7,852 nt of DNA from Bacteroidales bacterium (GCA_026996635.1 JALWKH010000041.1:1-7852), one strand, 5' to 3'; shown: positions 1 through 7,558, counted from the first letter of the stretch. Program-made: numbers and translations. The notes: a model not told the origin generated them from the letters alone.

Positions 1-90
1 ATAATGTTTTACCTCGGGGAAATTTCGGGCGAAGTTACCACAGACGACATTCTCGGCAATATCTTTTCGAGATTCTGTATAGGGAAATAA
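1..90 (+). CDS. mnmE: MnmE (TrmE) tRNA modification GTPase, C-terminal 29 codons, 5' part outside window
   Basis: Frame 1 is open from the first base to a TAA at 88-90. It reads a peptide containing YLGEISGEVTTDDIL and ending FSRFCIGK. This is the conserved end of MnmE, where the family finishes in a C-x-G-K motif whose cysteine is essential for catalysis. MnmE works with MnmG in the cytosol to put the (carboxymethyl)aminomethyl group on U34 of certain tRNAs, using GTP hydrolysis and a folate cofactor. Only the end of the C-terminal helical domain is present. The GTPase (G) domain and the N-terminal folate-binding domain lie to the left of the window. The intact C-terminal motif argues that the gene is functional. 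The identification rests on a short but very characteristic stretch. Confidence 0.93.
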   Translation: MMFYLGEISGEVTTDDILGNIFSRFCIGK

Positions 91-138
91 AACTACACAT
101 ATTTATACCATTTAATAAATAGATATATGCATGCTTAT

Positions 139-161
139 TACCAAAAACTTGGTATTTTTTT
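139..161 (+). terminator. Weak hairpin plus T-run after mnmE
   Basis: TACCAA (139-144) and TTGGTA (149-154) form a 6-bp stem with a 4-nt loop, followed directly by seven T (155-161). It lies about 50 nt past the mnmE stop, so a rho-independent terminator for mnmE is the simplest reading. The stem has only two G-C pairs, so it would be weak. It also lies upstream of the norB promoter, so an operator role cannot be excluded. Confidence 0.5.
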
Positions 162-190
162 ATATTTACCTAAAACACACCTCAAAAAAA

Positions 191-223
191 TTGCACCTAT
201 TTCAATAAAATATTCTATTTTTG
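191..223 (+). promoter_or_regulatory. Bacteroidota-type promoter of norB
   Basis: TATTTTTG at 216-223 matches the Bacteroidota -7 consensus TAnnTTTG exactly. A TTG at 191-193, 22 nt upstream, can serve as the -33 element, within the 17-23 nt spacing known for this phylum. Transcription would start near 230, giving a leader of about 30 nt before the ATG at 259. No convincing regulator site was found around it by eye. Confidence 0.6.
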
Positions 224-258
224 TATAGCATTTTATAAACCAAAAAATAAATCAGCCT

Positions 259-2478
259 ATGAAAACAAGTTTATTAGACCGTTTTATGACTCGTAAAGGG
301 TTATATACCGGTTTTTGGGTGATGGCCATTTTTATGGTTACGGCACTTATTTATTTTACAGCTTACATGTACAAAGAGGTGCCTCCGATCCCAAAAGAAG
401 TAAAAAGTGAAACCGGTGAAGTAATTTACACTTATGACGACGTGGTTCAAGGTAAAGCCTACTTCCAGGAATTCGGCCTTATGGACTGGGGAACATTCCT
501 GGGTATGGGTGCTTATCTCGGACCTGATCTAACAGCAGAGCATTTGCATCTAAGGTTGGAATTTCTTTATGATTATTATGCAAACGAAAAGTTTGGTAAA
601 TCTGCGAAAGATTTAACAGACGAAGAACGTGCGCAAATCAAGGAAATTGTAAAAAAAGATGTTAAAGGCATCCAACTGAACGAAAACACAGTTAATTATT
701 CAAAAGCTAATGCAGAAGCATTTAAACATCTGCAACAATATTGGGTAGATGTTTTGGTAAACGGTGCTGCAAAAGACAGAGGTTATCCCGGTGGATTTAT
801 GAGCGCTGATCAAGCAAAAGAGATTGCCGCATTTATTGACTGGGGTAATTTGGCTGCATCAACATTACGCCCCGGCACAGACCGCACTTGGACAAACAAT
901 TGGCCTCATGAACCACTTATCGACCAAGATATTTTATGGTCAAACAATGTTGTTTCATTGTGGGAATTCTTACTGTTATGGGCACTCTCAATTATTGTGA
1001 TTTACTTGTTCTATGAATATCTTCTTAACAAGGAAGAAGAACTTGAGCCTACATTTAAAATTGATAAAATATACAAATCTCAAAGAAAACTTCTCAAATA
1101 TGTTCCGATAGTAGCTTTGTTATTTGTCGTTCAGTTGTTTATGGGAGGTTACATTACACACCTCACAACAGAACCGGGCAAAGATTTTATTTTGTCTCAA
1201 AGTATTTTACCATACAATGCAGCAAGACCAATACATACACAGTTAGCTATTCTTTGGGTAGCAGTAGGTTGGCTTGTAGGTGGTCTGCTCATTGCTCCTT
1301 GGGTGGCAGGCAAAGACCACAAAATGCCTTGGCTTGTTGATGTATTGTGGGCAGCATTGGTATTTGTAGGTATCGGCTCACTCATTGGTATATGGATGGG
1401 AACAACAGGACAATTACCGGACAGCTGGTTCTGGCTCGGTAACGAAGGTCGCGAACTTATAAATCTCGGACGCCTGTGGGATATTTTACTGGTTGGCGGT
1501 CTTGTATTTTGGTTCCTTTTGGTATTTACACTTATCAAAAAGGCGGCAAAAAACAATTCACTTGTCAGTACGATTATTTGGGCGGCTTTTGCAATTGCAA
1601 CATTGTACATTGCAGGTATGATGCCTATAAACAAAATAGAACCTAACTTTACAGTTGATGATTATTACCGTTGGTGGGTAATTCACCTTTGGGTAGAACT
1701 TACTTTCGAACTTTTTGCAGCAGGTGTATTGGCATATATGACCGTAACATTAGGTCTTATCTCACACAAAACTGCAGAAAGAGTAATGTTCTTCGAGCTC
1801 TTCCTCGTAATGATGAGTGGTACTCTTGGTGTAGCTCACCACTACTGGTGGCAAGGTCTCGATGAATATTGGATAGCAATGGGTGGTATTTTCTCATCAC
1901 TAGAACCGCTACCACTTGTGCTTATGATGGTAGAAGCTATGAAAAACCAAAGAGAAAAAGCACATAACGGAGAAAACTTCCCGTTCAAAATAACATTCTT
2001 ATGGTTGGCTGGAAGTGCATTCCTCAATTGGGCAGGTGCAGGATTCCTCGGAATGGTAATTAATACTCCTACAATGAACTATTACGGACACGGCCAATAT
2101 ATCATTATGCCTCACGGTCACGTTGCATTACTAGGTGCATTCGGGTATATTTCACTTGCATTCATTTACATGACAGCAAGAACAAATTCTATAGCAAATA
2201 ACTTGAAATGGAATGAAAAACCGAGCCGCTGGGGATTCTGGCTGCTTACATTGGGTGTATTGATTTATGCAATCCCTTATTTGGTAGTTGGATTCCACCA
2301 ATCAGCCGTTTCATTCAACGAGGGTTACTACTTCTCAAGATTACATGAAACTATCAATGAAATGAGTGGTTGGTTATGGTTCAGGTTGTTGCCTGATACT
2401 ATGATGATTCTCGGTGGTGTAATTATCTTTATCGACTTGTTTAGCAAAATCTACCTTGCTAAAAAACAAGCAGCATAA
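259..2478 (+). CDS. norB: Quinol-dependent nitric oxide reductase (qNOR), single subunit
   Basis: This 739-residue protein belongs to the haem-copper oxidase superfamily. The qNOR family reduces 2 NO to N2O at the cytoplasmic membrane with electrons from quinol. After TM1 (about 16-38) comes a periplasmic cytochrome-c-like fold with no CxxCH haem motif (about 40-225, ending in TNNWPHEP). About 13 more TM helices follow. Likely ligands by family pattern are H326 and H621 (low-spin haem b), H619 (haem b3), H476, H527 and H528 plus E480 (non-haem FeB), with E484 and E549 (SSLEPLP) also kept. H301, E305 and D713 match the quinol-site residues of structurally characterised qNORs. The ATG at 259 is the only one after an in-frame TAG at 226-228. 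The gene is transcribed alone, with its own -7 box and terminator, and no norC, norQ or norD neighbour. L481 right after the FeB glutamate is unusual, because Gly is typical there. Detoxification or denitrification cannot be told apart from this window. Confidence 0.95.
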   Translation: MKTSLLDRFMTRKGLYTGFWVMAIFMVTALIYFTAYMYKEVPPIPKEVKSETGEVIYTYDDVVQGKAYFQEFGLMDWGTFLGMGAYLGPDLTAEHLHLRLEFLYDYYANEKFGKSAKDLTDEERAQIKEIVKKDVKGIQLNENTVNYSKANAEAFKHLQQYWVDVLVNGAAKDRGYPGGFMSADQAKEIAAFIDWGNLAASTLRPGTDRTWTNNWPHEPLIDQDILWSNNVVSLWEFLLLWALSIIVIYLFYEYLLNKEEELEPTFKIDKIYKSQRKLLKYVPIVALLFVVQLFMGGYITHLTTEPGKDFILSQSILPYNAARPIHTQLAILWVAVGWLVGGLLIAPWVAGKDHKMPWLVDVLWAALVFVGIGSLIGIWMGTTGQLPDSWFWLGNEGRELINLGRLWDILLVGGLVFWFLLVFTLIKKAAKNNSLVSTIIWAAFAIATLYIAGMMPINKIEPNFTVDDYYRWWVIHLWVELTFELFAAGVLAYMTVTLGLISHKTAERVMFFELFLVMMSGTLGVAHHYWWQGLDEYWIAMGGIFSSLEPLPLVLMMVEAMKNQREKAHNGENFPFKITFLWLAGSAFLNWAGAGFLGMVINTPTMNYYGHGQYIIMPHGHVALLGAFGYISLAFIYMTARTNSIANNLKWNEKPSRWGFWLLTLGVLIYAIPYLVVGFHQSAVSFNEGYYFSRLHETINEMSGWLWFRLLPDTMMILGGVIIFIDLFSKIYLAKKQAA

Positions 2479-2498
2479 GAGTTAACAACTAAAAAATC

Positions 2499-2530
2499 AA
2501 AAGCCGCATCTTTTTGGGTGCGGCTTTTTT
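2499..2530 (+). terminator. Rho-independent terminator of norB
   Basis: AAAAGCCGCA (2499-2508) pairs perfectly with TGCGGCTTTT (2519-2528) around a 10-nt loop, and the T-run continues to 2530. It starts 21 nt after the norB stop. The flanking A-run at 2491-2496 gives it some bidirectional character. Confidence 0.9.
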
Positions 2531-2549
2531 ATTTTGGAAAATACCAAAC

Positions 2550-2582
2550 AAAAAAAGGACGAACCGTAATAGTCCGTCCTTT
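2550..2582 (-). terminator. Rho-independent terminator of the tRNA transcript
   Basis: AAAGGACG (2554-2561) and CGTCCTTT (2575-2582) form an 8-bp stem. On the minus strand the stem is followed by seven T (complement of the A-run 2550-2556). It begins 6 nt beyond the 3' end of the minus-strand tRNA, so that tRNA appears to be the last or only gene of its transcript. Confidence 0.85.
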
Positions 2583-2588
2583 CAAGAG

Positions 2589-2662
2589 TGGGCCCGCTAG
2601 GGCTCGAACCTAGGACCCCCTGATTATGAGTCAGGTGCTCTAACCAACTGAGCTACGGGCCC
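2589..2662 (-). tRNA. tRNA with anticodon CAT (elongator Met most likely; Ile2 possible)
   Basis: The minus strand folds into a complete 74-nt cloverleaf. It has a GGGCCCG/CGGGCCC acceptor stem with discriminator A, a D arm GCTC...GAGC, an anticodon stem CCTGA/TCAGG with loop CTCATAA (anticodon at 2626-2628), a 5-nt variable loop, and a T arm CTAGG-TTCGAGC-CCTAG. CCA is not encoded (the next bases are CTC), so it must be added by the CCA-adding enzyme. It is not the initiator: G1-C72 is paired and the anticodon stem lacks the three consecutive G-C pairs typical of fMet tRNA. A CAT anticodon can also belong to the minor Ile tRNA, where TilS converts C34 to lysidine, and the sequence alone does not settle this. 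Confidence 0.95.
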
Positions 2663-2689
2663 GACATAGTGTTTTTCAAAACTGCGGTG

Positions 2690-2697
2690 CAAAGATA
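2690..2697 (-). promoter_or_regulatory. -7 box for the tRNA gene
   Basis: On the minus strand this reads TATCTTTG followed by C, a perfect match to the Bacteroidota TAnnTTTG element. Transcription would start near 2683, about 20 nt ahead of the tRNA 5' end at 2662. A -33 TTG at the usual spacing is not evident: the nearest candidates are 10 and 27 nt upstream. Confidence 0.6.
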
Positions 2698-2777
2698 ATA
2701 CTTTTTTCAATTAGGGTAATTTTTCAAATCTATTTTTTTAAAATTTTATCCCTGATTCTTTATTAAATATCCAAAAC

Positions 2778-2808
2778 AAAAAAGGCAGCCAAAAAGACTG
2801 CCTTTTTT
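2778..2808 (-). terminator. Rho-independent terminator of the sdhCAB operon
   Basis: An 11-bp perfect stem (AAAAAAGGCAG at 2778-2788 with CTGCCTTTTTT at 2798-2808) encloses a 9-nt loop. Read on the minus strand it ends in a T-run, and it starts 24 nt after the sdhB stop. It is symmetric enough to work from both sides. Confidence 0.9.
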
Positions 2809-2831
2809 ATTTCAATTGCTCAGCGTGTTAT

Positions 2832-3575
2832 TTACACATCTAAATTAGCTTTAAGGAATTCCCTGTTAAGTTTAGCAATATGTGTAATTGAAATGTTCTT
2901 CGGACATTCAACTTCACAAGAACCTGTATTTGTACAGCTACCGAAGCCCAATTCTTCCATTTTATCAATCATTGCTTTTACGCGGCGTTTTGCTTCAATC
3001 CTACCTTGTGGCAAGTGAGCCAAGTGTGAAACCTTAGCAGCCACAAAAAGCATGGCAGATGAATTTTTACAAGTTGCTACACATGCACCGCAACCTATAC
3101 ATGTTGCAGCATCCATAGCTACATCCGCATCATCTTTTGGAATAGGTATATTATTGGCATCAGGAGCATTACCGGTATTTACTGAAATATAACCGCCTGC
3201 TTGCAAAATCTTATCGAATGCGCTACGGTCAACAATAAGGTCTTTGATAACAGGGAAGCCTTTTGCCCTCCAAGGCTCTACCCAAATTGTATCTCCGTCT
3301 TTGAACTTACGCATAAACAATTGGCAGGTAGTTACATCTTCGTCCGGTCCGTGTGCCCTACCATTTATGTGGAGGCTACACATACCGCAAATACCTTCAC
3401 GGCAATCGTGGTCAAAAGCAACAGGTTCTTCACCTTTTCTTACCAGCTCGTCATTCAATATATCGAGCATTTCCAAAAAAGATGCGTCAGACGGTATATT
3501 GTCGATTTGATAGGTTTCAAATTTACCTTTTGACTTACTATCTTTCTGACGCCATATTTTTAATGTAAATTTCAT
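2832..3575 (-). CDS. sdhB: Succinate dehydrogenase/fumarate reductase iron-sulfur subunit
   Basis: This 247-residue protein carries electrons between the flavoprotein and the membrane haem subunit of complex II. The N-terminal ferredoxin-like domain holds the [2Fe-2S] ligands C58, C63, C66 and C84. The C66-C84 gap of 17 residues ([19 protein letters not shown]) is longer than the 11 of E. coli SdhB but usual for this b558-linked branch. The C-terminal domain has [11 protein letters not shown], giving C159, C162 and C165 for the [4Fe-4S] cluster and C169 for [3Fe-4S]. C214 and C220 complete [3Fe-4S] and C224 completes [4Fe-4S]. All cluster ligands are present. It is the last gene of the operon, 27 nt after sdhA, followed by a strong terminator. 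The direction (succinate oxidation or fumarate reduction) cannot be read from sequence, and frdB is an equally valid name. Confidence 0.96.
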   Translation of the reverse strand: MKFTLKIWRQKDSKSKGKFETYQIDNIPSDASFLEMLDILNDELVRKGEEPVAFDHDCREGICGMCSLHINGRAHGPDEDVTTCQLFMRKFKDGDTIWVEPWRAKGFPVIKDLIVDRSAFDKILQAGGYISVNTGNAPDANNIPIPKDDADVAMDAATCIGCGACVATCKNSSAMLFVAAKVSHLAHLPQGRIEAKRRVKAMIDKMEELGFGSCTNTGSCEVECPKNISITHIAKLNREFLKANLDV

Positions 3576-3602
3576 ATCTCCGATTTTTTAATTTGGTTAA
3601 TT

Positions 3603-5543
3603 TTATTTATAGCTTCTTGTTTTAACTTCAATATATTCGTATTTGAGAGGTTCTTTGTGAAGTTCGGGTTTTTGACCCTCACCTTTGTATTCCCAAGCAG
3701 CTACATACATAAATTGGTCATCTCTACGCAAAGCTTCACCTTCTTCGGTTTGATATTCTTCACGGAAGTGACCGCCGCAAGATTCTTCACGATGCAGAGC
3801 ATCTATTGCCATAAGTTCGCCCAATTCCAAGAAGTCTGCAACTCTACCTGCTTTTTCAAGTTCAGGATTGAGGGTATCAGCACTTCCGGGAATTCTTACA
3901 TTTTTCCAAAATTCTTCTCTTAATGCCTTGATTTCGTTTATTGCCTTTTCAAGACCTTCACGATTTCTTGACATTCCTACATAATCCCACATTATCTTAC
4001 CAAGTTCTCTATGGAAGTGATCAACCGGTTCTTTACCTTGAACACTCATCAACTTGCTGATCTTATCTTTGACATTCTTTTCTGCTTCGTCAAATTCTTT
4101 AGCTTTTATGTCAATTTCAGGATGATAAATTTCGTCTGCAAGGTAATTTTGGATTGTATAAGGTAATACGAAATATCCGTCTGCCAAACCTTGCATAAGC
4201 GCAGAAGCACCTAACCTGTTTGCACCGTGATCAGAGAAGTTTGCTTCACCTGCCACAAACAATCCGGGTATTGTGCTTTGTAATTCGTAATCTACCCAAA
4301 GTCCACCCATTGTGTAGTGAACAGCCGGATAAATCATCATCGGATGTTTGTATGGATCAACTCCGGTAATCTTTTCGTACATTTGGAAGAGGTTACCGTA
4401 TCTTTCTTCAATTTTCTTTTTGCCTAACCTTTCGATAGCATACTTGAAGTCGAGGAATACACCCAATCCTGTAGGAGCAACTCCATGACCGGCATCACAC
4501 CTTTCTTTTGCAGCTCTTGATGCCACATCACGAGGTACCAAGTTACCGAATGCAGGATACCTTCTTTCAAGGTAGAAGTCCCTGTCTTCGTCAGGTATAT
4601 CATTTGCTGTCTTAAGGCCTTTTCTTATTGCTTCGGCATCTTCTTTTTTCTTAGGCACCCAAATTCTACCGTCGTTACGGAGACTTTCTGACATCAAAGT
4701 CAGTTTGGATTGGAATTCCCCATGAAGCGGAATACATGTCGGGTGGATTTGAACGAATGCCGGATTTGCAAAAGCAGCACCTTTTTTGTATGCTGCCCAA
4801 GCAGCGGATCCATTAGAACCCATAGCATTGGTAGAAAGGAAATAAACATTTCCGTAACCACCTGTTGCCAATACTACTGCATGAGCTCCGTATCTTTCTA
4901 TTTCGCCTGTTACAAGGTTTCTTACAATAATACCTCTTGCTTTACCGTCAACTACAACCAAGTCCATCATTTCCCTTCTGTGGTAAAGCTTAACCGTACC
5001 GGCAGCTATTTGCCTGTTCAACGAAGCATATGCTCCGAGAAGCAATTGTTGTCCTGTTTGTCCTTTTGCATAAAATGTTCTGGAAACAAGCACACCACCG
5101 AACGAACGGTTTGTCAAATATCCGCCGTATTCCCTTGCAAAAGGAACACCTTGTGCCACTGCTTGGTCGATAATGTTACCGCTGACTTCGGCAAGTCTGT
5201 AAACATTTGCTTCTCTTGCCCTGTAGTCACCTCCTTTTATTGTATCGTAAAACAAACGGTAAATAGAGTCACCGTCGTTTTGATAGTTTTTTGCGGCATT
5301 TATACCACCTTGAGCGGCAATACTGTGAGCTCTTCTCGGGCTGTCTTGATAGCAAAATACTTTTACATTAAAGCCCATTTCACCGAAACTTGCTGCTGCA
5401 GATGCACCTGCCAAACCCGTACCTACTACTATAATATCAAGTTTCCTTTTGTTGTTAGGAGATACTAGTTTCTGTGTTTCTTTATATTTGGTCCATTTTT
5501 CCGCCAAAGGACCTTCCGGTATTTTAGAATCTAATTTTATCAT
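3603..5543 (-). CDS. sdhA: Succinate dehydrogenase/fumarate reductase flavoprotein subunit
   Basis: This 646-residue catalytic subunit interconverts succinate and fumarate on the cytoplasmic side of the membrane. The FAD dinucleotide motif is [10 protein letters not shown] (41-50). H73 in [14 protein letters not shown] is the expected covalent 8-alpha-histidyl FAD attachment site. Substrate-site residues of the family are all present: H267 (IHPT), R338 (VPRDVASRA, the proton-shuttle arginine), H409 (HYTMGG) and R443 ([10 protein letters not shown]). At 646 residues it is longer than the roughly 590 of E. coli SdhA, as expected for the B-type enzymes of Bacteroidota and Campylobacterota. It starts 12 nt after the sdhC stop and ends 27 nt before sdhB, so the three genes form one transcript. 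A 252-codon reading frame on the opposite strand is a shadow of this gene. frdA is an alternative name. Confidence 0.97.
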   Translation of the reverse strand: MIKLDSKIPEGPLAEKWTKYKETQKLVSPNNKRKLDIIVVGTGLAGASAAASFGEMGFNVKVFCYQDSPRRAHSIAAQGGINAAKNYQNDGDSIYRLFYDTIKGGDYRAREANVYRLAEVSGNIIDQAVAQGVPFAREYGGYLTNRSFGGVLVSRTFYAKGQTGQQLLLGAYASLNRQIAAGTVKLYHRREMMDLVVVDGKARGIIVRNLVTGEIERYGAHAVVLATGGYGNVYFLSTNAMGSNGSAAWAAYKKGAAFANPAFVQIHPTCIPLHGEFQSKLTLMSESLRNDGRIWVPKKKEDAEAIRKGLKTANDIPDEDRDFYLERRYPAFGNLVPRDVASRAAKERCDAGHGVAPTGLGVFLDFKYAIERLGKKKIEERYGNLFQMYEKITGVDPYKHPMMIYPAVHYTMGGLWVDYELQSTIPGLFVAGEANFSDHGANRLGASALMQGLADGYFVLPYTIQNYLADEIYHPEIDIKAKEFDEAEKNVKDKISKLMSVQGKEPVDHFHRELGKIMWDYVGMSRNREGLEKAINEIKALREEFWKNVRIPGSADTLNPELEKAGRVADFLELGELMAIDALHREESCGGHFREEYQTEEGEALRRDDQFMYVAAWEYKGEGQKPELHKEPLKYEYIEVKTRSYK

Positions 5544-5555
5544 AGTTTACAATTT

Positions 5556-6227
5556 TTATTTAATTAAAAAATAAATCGGTATAATTGAGAAACCTACTGC
5601 AATGATAACTGCATAGCAATAAGCACATCCGGTAAGAATTCTTCGCCATTTTTCATTACTCCAACCGATTGTTTGAAAAGCTGACCAAAATCCGTGTGAA
5701 ATATGATAAGCCAACCCCAAAACAGCAATGACATAAATAATGCTGTAAACCGGCATAGAGAACAAAGTAGCAACCATAGTGTAGCCGTCTTCCATTTCCA
5801 CTCCGTCAATGGTAACGGTACCTACACCGCCAAATTTAAGTTTTACCCAGAAGTTAATAATGTGCAGAGTTAAAAACGCTAATATTGTCAGCCCCAAAAT
5901 AAACATGTTTCTCGAAGCCCAACTAGAGGTATGTCCCAACTTATGAACATGATAATTCACAGGACGCATACCTTGATTTCTCAAAGTTAAGATCGTAGCA
6001 AGAATAATGTGAATAATAAACCCTAAAGCCAATACCGGCTCCATAATTCTGATAATAGGGTTTGTTCCCATAAAATGGACAACTTCATTGTATAATTCAC
6101 CTGTGTCATCAAACACGATCATCAAATTTGCGGTCAAATGCACCGCCAGAAAAATGATCAGGAAAAGTCCCGTAATACTCATCCAGAACTTTTGTCCTAC
6201 CGTCGTTTTGGCTATAAATCGCACCAT
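5556..6227 (-). CDS. sdhC: Succinate dehydrogenase cytochrome b558 membrane subunit
   Basis: This 223-residue membrane anchor has five predicted TM helices (about 15-37, 61-84, 103-127, 155-178 and 201-221). It matches the single-subunit b558 family that replaces separate SdhC and SdhD. Histidines in the helices, H30, H73, H122 and H175 or H178, fit the four axial ligands of a di-haem b protein. The haems pass electrons between the SdhB clusters and menaquinone. In di-haem enzymes the reaction can be coupled to the proton potential, but this is known from relatives and not shown here. It is the first gene of the sdhCAB operon, with sdhA only 12 nt downstream. Its start lies in a 98-nt divergent region shared with pepP. 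Confidence 0.93.
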   Translation of the reverse strand: MVRFIAKTTVGQKFWMSITGLFLIIFLAVHLTANLMIVFDDTGELYNEVVHFMGTNPIIRIMEPVLALGFIIHIILATILTLRNQGMRPVNYHVHKLGHTSSWASRNMFILGLTILAFLTLHIINFWVKLKFGGVGTVTIDGVEMEDGYTMVATLFSMPVYSIIYVIAVLGLAYHISHGFWSAFQTIGWSNEKWRRILTGCAYCYAVIIAVGFSIIPIYFLIK

Positions 6228-6252
6228 ACTTTTATTGTTTTTTGTTAATTTT

Positions 6253-6260
6253 TACTTTTG
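6253..6260 (+). promoter_or_regulatory. -7 box for pepP
   Basis: TACTTTTG followed by C matches the Bacteroidota TAnnTTTG element exactly. Transcription would start near 6267, giving a leader of about 60 nt before the pepP ATG at 6326. The best -33 candidate (TTG at 6235-6237) is 15 nt upstream, slightly short of the usual 17-23 nt. Confidence 0.5.
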
Positions 6261-6268
6261 CAATAATA
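6261..6268 (-). promoter_or_regulatory. Possible -7 box for sdhCAB
   Basis: On the minus strand this reads TATTATTG followed by C, one mismatch from TAnnTTTG, 34-41 nt ahead of the sdhC start codon. No TTG lies at the usual -33 distance (the nearest is about 30 nt away). It directly abuts the + strand -7 box for pepP. Confidence 0.35.
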
Positions 6269-6325
6269 AAAATTTTAAAAAAAAGCGTGTATGTTTATCA
6301 ACAATTTTGATTAAAAACTTTAGAT

Positions 6326-7558
6326 ATGTTCGCAAAAAACAACAGAGATAAGTTATATAACTTACTGCCAAACAGCAGTATAGCTATAATACCCGCATCG
6401 TCGAAAGCACTGCGAAACGGAGACCAATATTATTTTCCTTTTCGCCAAAACTCTGATTTTTACTATTTCACATGCATAAAAGAACCTGATAACCTTATTG
6501 TGATTTACAAAAATAATAACGGCGATACTAAAAGCCTGCTTTTTTTGTATGAACCATCCGAAAAGGAAAAAATCTACGACGGATACTTTTTGTCTCCTCA
6601 AGAAGCATTGAACATCAGCGGTGTTGATTATGTATATAAACTTACGGATTTCAAAAAAGGATTTCTTGAAGATTTGTTCGAAGTAAGCAATGAGATTTTT
6701 TTCTGCGATAATGGTGCAATTGTAACGGGTGAGCTAAAAATCATAACAGACACAATAAAAGAAAAAGACTTTACTCCACTAAAAGACTTAATGACTAAAA
6801 TCAGACTTATTAAATCCGATGAAGAGATAAAAAGAATAAAAAAAGCAATAGACATTACTTACGAAGCATTTGATTTGGCTATAAGTCTAATAAAGAATAA
6901 AGCCGGCGAGCGGGAAATTTACGCTCAACTAACGGCATTTTACCTCTCAAAAGAAAAAAGCGGCATAGCCTTCGACCCAATAGTTGCAGCAGGGAAAAAT
7001 GCTATTATTTTACACTACACAAAGCTGTTAAGCACACCTCGTGATAATGATATGGTTCTTATTGATACCGGTGCCGAATACGACATGTATGCAGGAGACA
7101 TAACTCGTGTTTTTCCTGTCAGTGGAAAATTCAGCGATAAACAAAGGCTTGTATATGAAGAAGTTTTACAGATTCAACGCACATTGATTCAAGAAATAAA
7201 ACCCGGAACAAGCATAAAAGAATTAAATGAAAAAACTTTGCAACTCACAGGAGAAGCTCTGGTAAAGCTTGGTTTGCTGAAAAAAGAAGAAGTAACAAAT
7301 GAAACTGCAATAAAAAAATATTACCCGCACGGATTAAGTCACTTTATGGGATTAGATGTGCACGATGTAGGAAGCAAAGAAACCATTTTACAACCCGGGA
7401 TGGTACTTACTTGCGAACCCGGACTTTACATACCCGAATGGGAAATAGGAATAAGGCTTGAAGACGATATTTTAGTCACAAGCAACGGAAACGAAAACCT
7501 TTCGGCTCACATACCTATCTATCCCGAAGAAGTTGAAAAGTGGATGAATGTACAATAA
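6326..7558 (+). CDS. pepP: Xaa-Pro aminopeptidase (aminopeptidase P, M24B)
   Basis: This 410-residue, probably cytosolic metallopeptidase should remove an N-terminal residue that precedes proline. The N-terminal AMP_N domain (about 1-150) shows the family pattern RNGDQYYFPFRQNSDFYYFT. The C-terminal pita-bread catalytic domain (about 160-405) has all five metal ligands: D247 and D258 (LIDTGAEYDMYAGDITR), H339 (HGLSHFMGLDVHD), E364 (TCEPGLYIP) and E379 (GIRLEDD). H230 and H346 match the conserved substrate-site histidines. Spacing agrees with E. coli PepP (D to D 11 residues, H to H 7). It is somewhat shorter than E. coli PepP at about 440 residues. There is no signal peptide. It stands alone, divergent from sdhC, with no Shine-Dalgarno sequence before the ATG and no clear terminator after the stop. 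Confidence 0.94.
   Translation: MFAKNNRDKLYNLLPNSSIAIIPASSKALRNGDQYYFPFRQNSDFYYFTCIKEPDNLIVIYKNNNGDTKSLLFLYEPSEKEKIYDGYFLSPQEALNISGVDYVYKLTDFKKGFLEDLFEVSNEIFFCDNGAIVTGELKIITDTIKEKDFTPLKDLMTKIRLIKSDEEIKRIKKAIDITYEAFDLAISLIKNKAGEREIYAQLTAFYLSKEKSGIAFDPIVAAGKNAIILHYTKLLSTPRDNDMVLIDTGAEYDMYAGDITRVFPVSGKFSDKQRLVYEEVLQIQRTLIQEIKPGTSIKELNEKTLQLTGEALVKLGLLKKEEVTNETAIKKYYPHGLSHFMGLDVHDVGSKETILQPGMVLTCEPGLYIPEWEIGIRLEDDILVTSNGNENLSAHIPIYPEEVEKWMNVQ

Noticed and set aside
91..258. NsrR, FNR or HcpR-type operator upstream of norB
   Set aside because: The ATGCATGC stretch near 127-134 and other AT-rich segments do not form a convincing match to any of these sites by eye. A matrix search across related genomes would be needed.
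1197..1634. 145-codon open frame on the minus strand opposite norB
   Set aside because: It is antisense to conserved membrane helices of norB and shows no family motif. It is a coding shadow.
259..2478. Possibility that the NorB homologue is an NO dismutase (O2-forming)
   Set aside because: Reported NO dismutases lose a FeB histidine and quinol-site residues. Here H527, H528, E480, E549, H301, E305 and D713 are all present, which fits a quinol-oxidising reductase.
2663..2777. Three TTTTTCAA copies (near 2672, 2703 and 2720) as a repeat
   Set aside because: They are short, irregularly spaced and lie in T-rich sequence, so they are explained by composition. Apart from the tRNA -7 box nothing else was seen in this gap.
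3201..3568. Three overlapping + strand frames of 71-110 codons opposite sdhB
   Set aside because: All lie within sdhB, whose cluster cysteines are intact, and none shows a domain or a sensible start context.
3578..3581. GGAG (minus strand) before the sdhB start as a Shine-Dalgarno
   Set aside because: It is only 2 nt from the ATG, too close to act, and Bacteroidota rarely depend on Shine-Dalgarno pairing.
4710..5468. 252-codon open frame on the + strand opposite sdhA
   Set aside because: It is fully antisense to the strongly conserved sdhA. Its product is rich in Cys, Ser, Thr and Val with no recognisable domain, as expected from reading the complement of a conserved gene.
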